The position numbers and the translations under genes are program-made. Positions 17,323-25,724 of a stretch of 64,000 bases of DNA are shown piece after piece (position 1 is the first letter of the stretch; every line of letters begins with the position of its first letter). A model generated the notes under the pieces. The model was given only the letters and a program-made list of their open reading frames with translations. It was not told the DNA's origin and ran no database searches. The stretch lies in assembly GCA_041395245.1 (NCBI GenBank), contig JAWLAY010000006.1, positions 1 through 64,000 on the forward strand, read 5' to 3'. This DNA comes from Aquimonas sp041395245. Its GTDB lineage: Bacteria; Pseudomonadota; Gammaproteobacteria; Xanthomonadales; Xanthomonadaceae.

Positions 17323-17947
17323 GCAATGGTGGCTGGATGGGCTGCAACGCCGCGGGCATCAAGGGCGACAACGGCTGTTTTTCGAACATCGGCGGATTCT
17401 GACCGGACTGCAGCGGCAGATAGATCAACTGCGACTGCCCGTTGGCATTCGCGACCCACATCGGCATCAGCGGTTGCGAACGCCGGGTTGACGACACGGT
17501 ATGCGCGGCGCGGGACAGATCAGGACGCAGATCCTGTTCACGCAGGCCTGTTGGCTTCACCTCGGAGTGACTGACCTGAACCGTCTGCAGTCCGTCCGTC
17601 GTGACGCCCACTGGCGGTACGGGTGTCGCCATCATCAGCGCGGCCACGGCCACCGAGGCCGCCACGGCGGTTCCACCGGTCCAGCGCAGCGCACGCCCGA
17701 GCCAAGCAGAGCGCGGAGTGGAAACAGCCGCCTCTTCATCGATCCGCGCCCAGATCGCCTCGGCGAAATTCTTGTCCAATGGCGGACAGGCTTCGCCGCG
17801 CAGACAGTTTCCAATCAGGTGATAGCACGCCCATGTCTCGGACAAGGCGGGGTCGTTGCCGACGCGCCGCGCCAGAAAACGCGCCGGTTCTGCTTCGAGC
17901 TCGCCATCGGCGAGGGCAGAAATCTGCTCATTCAATTCGCTGTTCAT
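17303..17947 (-). CDS. rseA: RseA/MucA-type anti-sigma factor
   Basis: 214 residues. The N-terminal cytoplasmic part matches the RseA sigma-binding domain (EQISALADGELE, then WACYHLIGNCLRGE). One membrane helix lies at about residues 91-107 (GGTAVAASVAVAALMMA), followed by a proline- and glutamine-rich periplasmic tail. It sequesters RpoE until proteolysis under envelope stress. The start overlaps the rpoE stop by four bases (ATGA). Without an adjacent RseB, the periplasmic tail lacks its usual protecting partner unless that is encoded elsewhere. Confidence 0.9.
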   Translation of the reverse strand: MNSELNEQISALADGELEAEPARFLARRVGNDPALSETWACYHLIGNCLRGEACPPLDKNFAEAIWARIDEEAAVSTPRSAWLGRALRWTGGTAVAASVAVAALMMATPVPPVGVTTDGLQTVQVSHSEVKPTGLREQDLRPDLSRAAHTVSSTRRSQPLMPMWVANANGQSQLIYLPLQSGQNPPMFEKQPLSPLMPAALQPIQPPLRDAGSR

Positions 17948-18543
17948 GGTCTTACACGCTCCGCACCCATCAAGGGACGCAACTTCTGATCGATGGCATC
18001 ACGCGCGCGGAAAATGCGCGAACGCACCGTACCGATGGGACAGCCCATCGCTTCGGATATTTCTTCGTAGCTCAGGCCGTCGACCTCACGCAAGGTGATC
18101 GCGGTGCGCAGCTCGTCCGGCAAGGCCGCAACGGTATCGGTCACGATGCGCTCCATTTCCTGACGCGCCAGCTCCTGCTCCGGCGTATCGACATCGCGCA
18201 ACAGCACGCCACCGTCGTACTGCACCGCATCCCCCGCATCGACGTCGTCGGTCGGAGGGCGTCGCCCTTTGGCGACCAGATGGTTCTTCGCCGTATTGAC
18301 GCCGATCTTGTAGAGCCAGGTGTAGAACTGCGCGTCGCCGCGGAAATTCCCCAGCGCCCGGTAGGCGCGGATGAAGCTCTCCTGTGCCACATCCTGACAT
18401 TCGGCCCAGTCGTGAATGTAACGCGAGATCACGCTGGTCAACTTGTGCTGATACTTGCGAACCAACAGGTCGAAGGCACGCTTGTCGCCGGCCTGAACGC
18501 GCTGCACCAGCGCCAAATCCACATTGGGTTCCTGCTCGACCAT
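17944..18543 (-). CDS. rpoE: RpoE (AlgU), extracytoplasmic stress sigma factor
   Basis: 199 residues from ATG 18543, preceded by GGAG at an 11-base spacing; longer readings add 68 atypical residues. Region 2 contains DLLVRKYQHKL, QDVAQESFIRAYRAL and FYTWLYKIGVNTAKNH; region 4 contains EISEAMGCPIGTVRSRIFRAR. This is the RpoE/AlgU group of ECF factors. It is followed by rseA, an rseC-like gene and mucD in one operon and is divergent from fadJ. Confidence 0.95.
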   Translation of the reverse strand: MVEQEPNVDLALVQRVQAGDKRAFDLLVRKYQHKLTSVISRYIHDWAECQDVAQESFIRAYRALGNFRGDAQFYTWLYKIGVNTAKNHLVAKGRRPPTDDVDAGDAVQYDGGVLLRDVDTPEQELARQEMERIVTDTVAALPDELRTAITLREVDGLSYEEISEAMGCPIGTVRSRIFRARDAIDQKLRPLMGAERVRP

Positions 18544-18926
18544 CCCGGGTCGTGCTCCTGTGTCCGTGCGCTCCGACCCAAGGCTGACCACGGCGTGCGG
18601 ATTCTGGGTTGTCGACGAGGTATTGATGGCTGCGATCACATTGCGCAAGCGCAGTGGCGAAGGCGACAGCATAGACGCATCCATGTAGGCAACGCTCATT
18701 CTGATGACCTGATTTGCTCCAAATCGGCGTGTGGGACCGACCGGCAAACAAAAAGTTCACTCGCCACGCAACGATCCGACGCAGCATGCATCGCCGAACA
18801 CCGTCACCACCGGCGTACCGGAGGTATCCATACGGCAGCGGATTGACCATTTACTCGGACGCCTTGGATCATAGTCCGGCATTGCCTGCTGCCCGATCAT
18901 TCCTTATCGCACCCGGAGACACGCTG
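18544..18926. other. Divergent rpoE-fadJ intergenic region
   Basis: 383 bases without a convincing gene. Both flanking frames stay open through parts of it, but translation there looks random and lacks ribosome-binding sites. The only motif I can point to is the sigma-E-like promoter at 18732-18758 on the minus strand. Confidence 0.6.
18732..18758 (-). promoter_or_regulatory. Candidate autoregulatory sigma-E promoter of rpoE
   Basis: On the minus strand GAACTT (18758-18753, preceded by T), a 16-base spacer, then TCCCA (18736-18732). The -35 matches the sigma-E/AlgU consensus and the -10 keeps only the TC. The leader to rpoE would be about 180 bases. Autoregulation is the rule for this family; the call here is by eye. 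Confidence 0.42.
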
Positions 18927-20987
18927 ATGTTTGATGGCCTGAGATTCGCCCACTGGCATACCGAAGTCCGCGCTGACGGCATCGTGATTCTGACGCTGGA
19001 TCGCCAGGGCCAGTCGGTGAATGCGCTGGCGCAGGCGGTGTTGGGCGAGCTGGAACAGATTGTCGAGCGCATCGCCATCGAGAAGCCCAAGGGTGTCGTG
19101 ATCCGCTCGGCGAAGTCGGCGGGCTTCATCGCCGGAGCCGATATTGCCGAGTTTAAGACCTTCGACGAGCGTGGCACGGTATTCGAGTCGATCCGCTTCG
19201 GTCAGAACGTGCTGCAAAAGCTCGCTGACTTGCCCTGCCCCACCGTCGCCGCGATCCATGGTCACTGCATGGGCGGCGGGACCGAACTTGCGCTGGCCTG
19301 CCGCTATCGCGTCGCAACCACCGACGACAGTACGCGTATCGCCTTGCCCGAAGTGAAGCTGGGCATCTATCCCGGCTGGGGTGGCAGCGTGCGTTTACCG
19401 GATCTGATCGGCGCACCGGCGGCATTCGACATGATGTTGACCGGTCGCGGATTGTCCGCCTCGGCGGCGCGTGGCGTTGGTCTGCTCGACAAGACCTGCG
19501 AAGCCGCTCTGCTGCTGGATACGGCATTGCAGGTGCTGCAACGCGGCGTCAACCGTCCATTCAAACAGCGCGCCACCGCATGGCTGACCACATCGTGGCT
19601 GGGTCGTCAGGTGCTCTCGCCGTTGCTGGTCAAACAAGTCGCACGCAAAGCCAGAAAAGCGCACTATCCGGCGCCGTTCGCCCTGATCGAAACCTGGCGC
19701 CGTAGCAGCGGCAGCATTGAAAATCGACTACTTGCGGAAGCCAAGTCCGTCACCAAGTTGGCGCAAACACCCACCGCACGCAATCTGGTCCGGGTGTTTT
19801 TCCTGCAGGAGCGCCTGAAAAACCTCGGCGGCAAGGACAGTCAGGGCGCCGCAATGCCCGCACTGCAGCGAGTACATGTGATTGGTGCGGGCGTGATGGG
19901 CGGCGACATCGCGGCCTGGTGTGCTTTGCGTGGTTTCGAAACCAGCCTGCAGGATCGTTCGATGGAGCAAGTGCAGCCAGCGATGGACCGCGCGCATGCG
20001 TTCTACGGCAAGAAAATCAAGCAGGAGGCCAAACGCGCGGCAGCCATCACCCGCCTCAAGGCCGACGTGGAAGGCAACGAGGTCGCCAACGCCGATCTGG
20101 TCATCGAAGCCATCTTCGAAAACAGCGAGGCCAAGCGGGCGCTGTATGCCAAGGTCGAGGAAAGCCTGCCGGAGGGCAGTCTGCTGACCTCCAATACCTC
20201 GTCCATTCCGTTGACCGACCTGCGCAGCGATCTGAAGCACCCGGCGCAATTCGCGGGTCTGCATTTCTTCAATCCGGTGGCGATGATGCCGCTGGTCGAA
20301 ATCGTCCGCCACGATGCGATGGACGCGGTTACCGAGCGCCGTCTGGCAGCGTTCTGTCGTGCCATCGACAAGCTGCCCGTGCCGGTTGCCGGCTCGCCCG
20401 GATTTCTGGTCAACCGCATCCTGATGCCCTATCTGCTGGAAGCCATGACCTGCTACAGCGAGGGCATTCCCGGACCGGTGATCGACAAGGCGGCGCTGGC
20501 CTTTGGCATGCCGATGGGGCCGATCGAACTGGCCGATACCGTCGGTCTCGACGTCGCTGCCAGCGTGGGCAAGTTGCTGGCCGACTTCCTCAATCTGCCG
20601 ATTCCCAGTGGACTGGACGGCCTGCTCGCCGGTGGCAAACGGGGCCGCAAAGATGGTCAGGGCTTCTATACCTGGACCGATGGCCGTGCGCAGAAGCCCG
20701 AGGTTCCGAAGGACTACCGCGCGCCCGAGGATCTGACTGACCGATTGATCCTGCCTTTCCTCAATGAAGCGGTGGCCTGTCTGCACGAAGGCGTGGTCGC
20801 GGACGAAGATCTGCTTGATGCAGGCGTGATTTTCGGCACCGGCTTCGCACCATTCCGCGGCGGTCCGATCACCCATATCCGGGCCGAAGGCGCTGCCAAG
20901 CTCAAGGCACGCCTGCAACAGTTGGCGGATCGCCATGGGCCGCGCTTCACGCCGCGTCCCGGCTGGGATGCCCTGATCGACGCGTAA
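18927..20987 (+). CDS. fadJ: FadJ/FadB-type enoyl-CoA hydratase / 3-hydroxyacyl-CoA dehydrogenase
   Basis: 686 residues from ATG 18927, where GGAG sits 9 bases upstream. The crotonase domain comes first: FIAGADIAEF, GHCMGGGTELALA with one catalytic Glu, and ALPEVKLGIYPGWGGS with the second. The dehydrogenase domain has the NAD site VIGAGVMGGDIA, the catalytic His in GLHFFNPVAMMPLVE and two C-terminal helical domains. It performs two steps of fatty-acid beta-oxidation. No thiolase subunit lies nearby. FadB and FadJ are hard to separate by eye, so the symbol is tentative. Confidence 0.88.
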   Translation: MFDGLRFAHWHTEVRADGIVILTLDRQGQSVNALAQAVLGELEQIVERIAIEKPKGVVIRSAKSAGFIAGADIAEFKTFDERGTVFESIRFGQNVLQKLADLPCPTVAAIHGHCMGGGTELALACRYRVATTDDSTRIALPEVKLGIYPGWGGSVRLPDLIGAPAAFDMMLTGRGLSASAARGVGLLDKTCEAALLLDTALQVLQRGVNRPFKQRATAWLTTSWLGRQVLSPLLVKQVARKARKAHYPAPFALIETWRRSSGSIENRLLAEAKSVTKLAQTPTARNLVRVFFLQERLKNLGGKDSQGAAMPALQRVHVIGAGVMGGDIAAWCALRGFETSLQDRSMEQVQPAMDRAHAFYGKKIKQEAKRAAAITRLKADVEGNEVANADLVIEAIFENSEAKRALYAKVEESLPEGSLLTSNTSSIPLTDLRSDLKHPAQFAGLHFFNPVAMMPLVEIVRHDAMDAVTERRLAAFCRAIDKLPVPVAGSPGFLVNRILMPYLLEAMTCYSEGIPGPVIDKAALAFGMPMGPIELADTVGLDVAASVGKLLADFLNLPIPSGLDGLLAGGKRGRKDGQGFYTWTDGRAQKPEVPKDYRAPEDLTDRLILPFLNEAVACLHEGVVADEDLLDAGVIFGTGFAPFRGGPITHIRAEGAAKLKARLQQLADRHGPRFTPRPGWDALIDA

Positions 20988-21084
20988 GCGTGGTGAGCCA
21001 ACCGCGTCCGGAATCACCAAACCGCCGAAACCGTGGCCAAGGAGGGCCATCGTCCCCGCTCTTCCGCCGCGAAGCCGGATTGGT

Positions 21085-21126
21085 CTGATTTATGTCAAAT
21101 TCCGGCCGCCGCGCAATGCCTATGCT
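21085..21126 (+). promoter_or_regulatory. FNR/ANR-type box and -10 upstream of the quinone hydroxylase
   Basis: CTGAT-TTAT-GTCAA at 21085-21098 matches the ANR consensus TTGATnnnnGTCAA at 9 of 10 positions. TATGCT at 21121-21126 sits where a -10 belongs if the box is centred at -41.5 (start near 21133). This is class II activator geometry. The gene starts at 21153. Confidence 0.65.
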
Positions 21127-21152
21127 GGCTCCGTCTTGAGGGAGGACTGCAC

Positions 21153-22397
21153 ATGGTCGAGCACAGCGAATACGACATCATCATCGTCGGCGCCGGACCT
21201 GCCGGACTGTGTTTTGCACGCTCACTCGCCGATTCGGGTCTGCGACTCGCCATCGTCGAGCCGCAATCTGAAGCGGTGCTGGAAGACCCCGCATTTGATG
21301 GCCGTGAAATCGCCCTGACTCACCAGAGCGTTCATCTGCTCGAAGCCATGGGCATCTGGCAACACATCCCCGCAGCGCAGATCCACGCGCTGCGCGATGC
21401 CAAGGTCATGGATGGCGAACGCGACATCCAGCAGTTCACGATCGACCACAGCGAAGGCAAGGCGAGCCAGCTCGGCTATCTGGTCGCCAACCACCTGATC
21501 CGTCGCGCGGCCTTTGCCGCAACCAGGACGCAAGACAATCTGACGCTGTATGCGGGTTTGCGCTCGATTGCGGCGGAGACGGACGCTTCGCGCGCCGAAG
21601 TCCAGCTGTCGGATGGGCGCGTACTGCGTGCCAGTCTGCTGGTCGCGGCAGACAGCCGCTTTTCCGAAACCCGCCGCGCGATGGGCATCGGAGCCAGCAT
21701 GGAGGACTTCGGCAAGACCATGCTGGTCTGCCGGATGCGCCACGAAGGACGCCACGAGCACGTCGCCTGGGAATGGTTTGGCCGTGCGCAGACGCTGGCC
21801 TTGCTGCCGCTGGGCGAGCACGAATCGTCGGTGGTACTCACCCTGTCGCACGCGCACATTCAACGTCTGGTCGACGCGGATGAGGCGCAGTTCAATGCTG
21901 AACTGAGTGAACGCTTCGAACATCGCCTGGGCGCCATGCAGTTGAGCAGCACCCGACATGCCTACCCGCTGGTCGGCGTCTATCCGCAGAAGTTCACCGG
22001 CAACCGTTTTGCTCTGGTCGGCGATGCCGCTGTCGGCATGCATCCAGTGACCGCGCATGGCTTCAATTTCGGTCTGCTGGGTCAGGACTTGCTGAGCCAG
22101 GCGATCATCGATGCGCATCGTCGCGGCATGAACATCAGTGGAGATGGCCTGCTGGCGCAATACGAACGGCGCCTGTGGCGCGCCACTCGCCCGCTGTATC
22201 TGGCGACCCGGACCATCATCCGGCTCTATACCAACGACAGCCCGCCGGCGCGCCTGGCGCGCAAGGCAGGACTGGCGCTGGGTGCGCGGATTTCGCCCTT
22301 CCGTCGCCTGCTCGCCGCAGGATTGACACAGAAAGGCAGCAGTCTCAGCAGCACGCGCCCCGTAACTTCCGCATTGAAGGCACTGGTTTCGCGCTGA
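21153..22397 (+). CDS. UbiH/UbiM-family FAD-dependent quinone hydroxylase
   Basis: 414 residues from ATG 21153 with GGAGG 6-7 bases upstream. The Rossmann motif VGAGPAGLCFARSL opens the protein and the FAD-ribityl motif appears as GDAAVGMHPVTAHGFNFGL near residue 290. The AVGMHPVTAHGFN form is one I associate with UbiM rather than UbiH/UbiF (HTIHPLAGQG), so UbiM is the best guess. These enzymes hydroxylate the ubiquinone ring using O2. An FNR-type promoter and the following cbb3 assembly genes suggest use at low oxygen. Regiospecificity cannot be read from sequence. Confidence 0.82.
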   Translation: MVEHSEYDIIIVGAGPAGLCFARSLADSGLRLAIVEPQSEAVLEDPAFDGREIALTHQSVHLLEAMGIWQHIPAAQIHALRDAKVMDGERDIQQFTIDHSEGKASQLGYLVANHLIRRAAFAATRTQDNLTLYAGLRSIAAETDASRAEVQLSDGRVLRASLLVAADSRFSETRRAMGIGASMEDFGKTMLVCRMRHEGRHEHVAWEWFGRAQTLALLPLGEHESSVVLTLSHAHIQRLVDADEAQFNAELSERFEHRLGAMQLSSTRHAYPLVGVYPQKFTGNRFALVGDAAVGMHPVTAHGFNFGLLGQDLLSQAIIDAHRRGMNISGDGLLAQYERRLWRATRPLYLATRTIIRLYTNDSPPARLARKAGLALGARISPFRRLLAAGLTQKGSSLSSTRPVTSALKALVSR

Positions 22398-22454
22398 TCG
22401 CGACGCGCTGCGGCTTGCAATGGTTGCCTGACAAAGGCGACCTTGACTCGCCGC

Positions 22455-22495
22455 TTGATCCACCTCAACCACCGTTCGCGACAAGACGTTACCCT
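22455..22495 (+). promoter_or_regulatory. FNR/ANR-type box and -10 upstream of fixH
   Basis: TTGAT-CCAC-CTCAA at 22455-22468 matches TTGATnnnnGTCAA at 9 of 10 positions. TACCCT at 22490-22495 lies at -10 if the box is centred at about -41.5. fixH starts at 22525. FNR/ANR control of cbb3 assembly genes is well known. Confidence 0.6.
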
Positions 22496-22524
22496 GTCGT
22501 CTTTCTCGTCGTGGCCGAACCCTG

Positions 22525-23031
22525 ATGTCCGAACAATCCCGTGCCTGGTTTCGCGAGCCCATGGTCTGGCTGATCATCGCGCTGCCACTGTCCGCCGTCG
22601 TGGCCGGCGTCATCACCTTGATGATCGCGGTACGCTCAGGCTCAGCTGATGCCGTGCCGGATGTCGTCAAACGCACCGCGCAGATCCAGGAATCCGACAT
22701 GGATGCGGATCGACATGCGATAGAACTGGGATTGCGCGGCGAACTGGTGCTTGACCCGCAAAGCGGTGCGATCACGGTCCGCTTGCTCGGGCACACCACG
22801 CCGGACAACACCTTGACCTTAAACCTGCTGCATGCCGGACGCGCGAGCGCCGATCAGGAAATCCGTCTGATCCGCGGCAACGATGCCTGGCTGGGACGTG
22901 CAGAAGGTCTCGCGGGTCAAGTCTGGAATGTGGAAGTCGTCGGCGAACAAAGTGCTTGGCGACTGGGCGGCAGACTCGATCTGGATGCGACGCGCAGCGA
23001 GCTGCAACCCATGTTGTCGACGGGTGACTGA
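22525..23031 (+). CDS. fixH: FixH/CcoH family cbb3 oxidase assembly protein
   Basis: 168 residues: a short cytosolic start with REPMVWLIIALP, one membrane helix to about residue 36, then a periplasmic beta-rich domain with LNLLHAGRASADQEIRL and a W-rich VWNVEV segment. The layout and the next genes fixI and ccoS identify FixH. It is thought to help copper delivery or subunit assembly of cbb3 cytochrome oxidase. The oxidase genes ccoNOP are not in this window. Confidence 0.88.
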   Translation: MSEQSRAWFREPMVWLIIALPLSAVVAGVITLMIAVRSGSADAVPDVVKRTAQIQESDMDADRHAIELGLRGELVLDPQSGAITVRLLGHTTPDNTLTLNLLHAGRASADQEIRLIRGNDAWLGRAEGLAGQVWNVEVVGEQSAWRLGGRLDLDATRSELQPMLSTGD

Positions 23032-23082
23032 GTCGTCGCGCATGGCGTTATCGGGCTGGCGATGGCCGTACAGGGGCATGCC

Positions 23083-25521
23083 ATGACGGAAAGCACTCAG
23101 CGGGGTGCCTGCCATCACTGCGGCGAAGCCCTGCCCACGACACCGGTCATCCGTACCACGAAAGGCGAATCGCAGGCCTATTGCTGCACTGGCTGCGCGG
23201 GTGCAGCCCAGTTCATCAGCGATGCGGGCCTCGGCGACTATTACCAGCTGCGAGCCGAACAAGGTCAGCGAGTCGGCGAGGAGCCGATCGATTTCAGTGC
23301 CTTCGACCGCGATGACGTGCAGCGCGAACACAGCCGACAGGTTTCGCCCGACTGCCGCGAAATCACACTGGTCGTCGAAGGCATGCGCTGCGCCGCGTGT
23401 TCATGGCTGATCGACCGCGCCATCACGCAGATCGACGGTATCGAGGATGTCCAGTCCAATGCCATGAGTGGCCGTGTTCAGCTGCGTTGGCAACCGGCCA
23501 GGACGCCTTTGTCGACAGCCCTGAAGCGACTGGCATCGCTCGGCTACACGCCGCATCTTGCCCCCGGCGAAGCACTCGAAAAGGCCCGCATCAAAGAACG
23601 CAATACGCTGCTGATGCGCCTTGGCGTGGCCGGAATCGGCGCGCTGCAGACGATGATGTTTGCCGAGGCGCTGTATCTCGACACCGCTGGCGAAATGTCC
23701 GATCCCACCCGCGATTTTTTCCGCTGGATCGCGTTTGCGGTGGCGGCACCGGTCGTCTTCTATTCCGGCTGGCCGTTTCTGGTCGGCATGTGGCGAGAAC
23801 TGCAGCATCGCCGCTTCGGCATGGACACACTGGTCGCCAGTTCCGTGCTGCTGGCCTACGTCGCCAGTCTTTACGAAACCGTTCGCGGTGGTCGACATGT
23901 GTGGTTCGACGCGGCGGTGATGTTCGTATTCCTGCTGCTGGCCGCGCGCTACATCGAGCACATGGCGCGCCAGCGTGCCAACGCGGCGGTGGACGCACTG
24001 GCACGCGCCAGACCCGCGCTGGCCTGGCGCGTCCAGCCGGACGGTGGCAGCGAACAGGTGCCGGTGGCGCAACTGCAAGCCGAAGACCATGTCCGCGTCG
24101 GCGTCGGCGAGATCATCCCCACCGATGGCGATCTGCTGGATGGCATTGGCGAAGTCGACGAAGCGCTGCTGTCTGGCGAGTCGCGGCCGGTCGAAAAGCA
24201 GATTGGCGATGCCTTGTTTGCGGGCAGCACGGTGCGCCGTGTGCCTTTGCAGATGCGGGTCACGCGAACCGGGCAGGACACGCGCTTGTCGCATCTGGTG
24301 CAACTGGTCGAACGCGCGCAGAACAGCCGCCCGAAGATCGCCCAGCTTGCCGACCGGATCTCGGCCCACTTTGTCGCCGCGCTCGCCGTCATTGCACTCG
24401 GCGTCTATTGGGTGTGGAGTCTCTACACGCCGGAACGCGCCTTCGAAGTTGCGCTCGCCGTGCTGGTGGTCAGTTGTCCCTGCGCCCTGTCGCTGGCACT
24501 TCCCGCCGCCTTGGCGACTGCCGCAGGCGCCTTGACGCGTCTTGGCGCACTGCCGCTGAAGCCGGATGCGCTGACCGAACTGGCCGAAGTCGATACGGTG
24601 ATTTTTGACAAGACTGGCACCCTGACGCGCGGTCGCCCCGAAATTCGCGACACCCGACTGCTGCCTGCTGCCTCCGCACAGGGCTGGCACGTCGCTGATG
24701 CATGGCGGGTGGCTGCAGCGCTCGAGCGCGAGTCGGGCCATCCGCTTGCGCAGGCGTTTGCGCTCATCGACAGTCCGGCTGCCGAGCAGGTTCGCGTCGA
24801 GCCGGGCGCAGGCGTGGAGGGAACCCTCGATGGCCAACGCTGGCGTCTGGGCAAGCAGGCCTGGGCCTGCGGTCTGCACGACCCTGGCGCGGACGACGAT
24901 CACGGCATCTGGCTCGGCGACGGACAACGCGGCTGGGCACGATTCGAGCTGCAGGATGCGTTGCGCGACGACGCCGCCAACGCCATCTCGCGTCTGCGCG
25001 CGCTCGGCCTGCAAATCGAGATACTCAGCGGCGACGCGGCGCAAGCCGTCGAAGCCACCGCCAGCGCGCTGGGCGTCAGCCTGTGGCATGCACGGCAATC
25101 ACCCGAAGACAAACTCGCCTGGGTGCGTCAACGGCAGTTCGAAGGTCACCGCGTGGCGATGCTGGGCGATGGTATCAACGACGCCCCCGTGCTGGCCGGT
25201 GCCAACGTCTCGATTGCGCTGGGCGGCGGCGCGTCGATGGCGCACCGCGCGGCGGATCTGGTGCTTACGGCCGAATCGCTTTTGCGCGTCCCTGAATTGT
25301 TTGCACTAGCCCGTCGCACGCGTCGGGTCATCCGCGAAAATCTCGCCTGGGCCTTGGCCTATAACCTGCTTGCCCTGCCCTTCACAGCACTGGGCTGGGT
25401 CACCCCGTGGATGGCTGCACTGGGCATGGCATGCTCCTCACTGCTGGTGACCTTGAATGCGCTGCGACTGAGCCGAGTGATCGGGCAAGCGCCCACCCCA
25501 ACCTCCAAGGATTCCCGATGA
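23083..25521 (+). CDS. fixI: FixI/CcoI, copper-transporting P-type ATPase for cbb3 assembly
   Basis: 812 residues from ATG 23083, preferred over an ATG seven codons upstream because AGGGG precedes it. An N-terminal cysteine region (CHHCGEALP, YCCTGCAGA) is followed by an HMA domain with MRCAACSW, eight predicted membrane helices, the ion motif SCPCALSL, phosphorylation motif DKTGTLT, SGHPLA and hinge GDGINDAPVL. These mark a P1B copper ATPase of the CcoI/FixI/CopA2 type that exports Cu(I) for the oxidase CuB site. Its TGA overlaps the ccoS ATG by four bases. Confidence 0.95.
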   Translation: MTESTQRGACHHCGEALPTTPVIRTTKGESQAYCCTGCAGAAQFISDAGLGDYYQLRAEQGQRVGEEPIDFSAFDRDDVQREHSRQVSPDCREITLVVEGMRCAACSWLIDRAITQIDGIEDVQSNAMSGRVQLRWQPARTPLSTALKRLASLGYTPHLAPGEALEKARIKERNTLLMRLGVAGIGALQTMMFAEALYLDTAGEMSDPTRDFFRWIAFAVAAPVVFYSGWPFLVGMWRELQHRRFGMDTLVASSVLLAYVASLYETVRGGRHVWFDAAVMFVFLLLAARYIEHMARQRANAAVDALARARPALAWRVQPDGGSEQVPVAQLQAEDHVRVGVGEIIPTDGDLLDGIGEVDEALLSGESRPVEKQIGDALFAGSTVRRVPLQMRVTRTGQDTRLSHLVQLVERAQNSRPKIAQLADRISAHFVAALAVIALGVYWVWSLYTPERAFEVALAVLVVSCPCALSLALPAALATAAGALTRLGALPLKPDALTELAEVDTVIFDKTGTLTRGRPEIRDTRLLPAASAQGWHVADAWRVAAALERESGHPLAQAFALIDSPAAEQVRVEPGAGVEGTLDGQRWRLGKQAWACGLHDPGADDDHGIWLGDGQRGWARFELQDALRDDAANAISRLRALGLQIEILSGDAAQAVEATASALGVSLWHARQSPEDKLAWVRQRQFEGHRVAMLGDGINDAPVLAGANVSIALGGGASMAHRAADLVLTAESLLRVPELFALARRTRRVIRENLAWALAYNLLALPFTALGWVTPWMAALGMACSSLLVTLNALRLSRVIGQAPTPTSKDSR

Positions 25522-25724
25522 GCGTATTGATCTATCTGGTGCCTGTGAGCCTGGTTCTGTTGGGTCTGGCCTTCTGGGCGTTTTGGTGGGCGGTCAAACG
25601 CGGCCAGTTCGACAACCTCGACACGCCGGCCATCGACATTCTCACCACCGATGAGCGCGAAGCACCGCTACGTGACCCGCGCCACGACGCCACCAACAGC
25701 GAGTCGGCGAAACGTGCCGATTGA
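25518..25724 (+). CDS. ccoS: CcoS, cbb3 oxidase assembly protein
   Basis: 68 residues starting in the fixI stop (ATGA). One membrane helix (LIYLVPVSLVLLGLAFWAFWWAV) is followed by KRGQFDNLDTPA, the hallmark of CcoS, and an acidic to basic tail. It is needed for cofactor insertion into cbb3 oxidase. The frame overlaps the next gene. Confidence 0.93.
   Translation: MSVLIYLVPVSLVLLGLAFWAFWWAVKRGQFDNLDTPAIDILTTDEREAPLRDPRHDATNSESAKRAD

Noticed and set aside
18927..20987. FadA thiolase partner
   Set aside because: No thiolase motif in either neighbour; the fad gene is monocistronic here.
21222..22811. 529-codon minus-strand frame opposite the UbiM-like gene
   Set aside because: Runs through the coding strand of two genes and the FNR promoter; no family resemblance.
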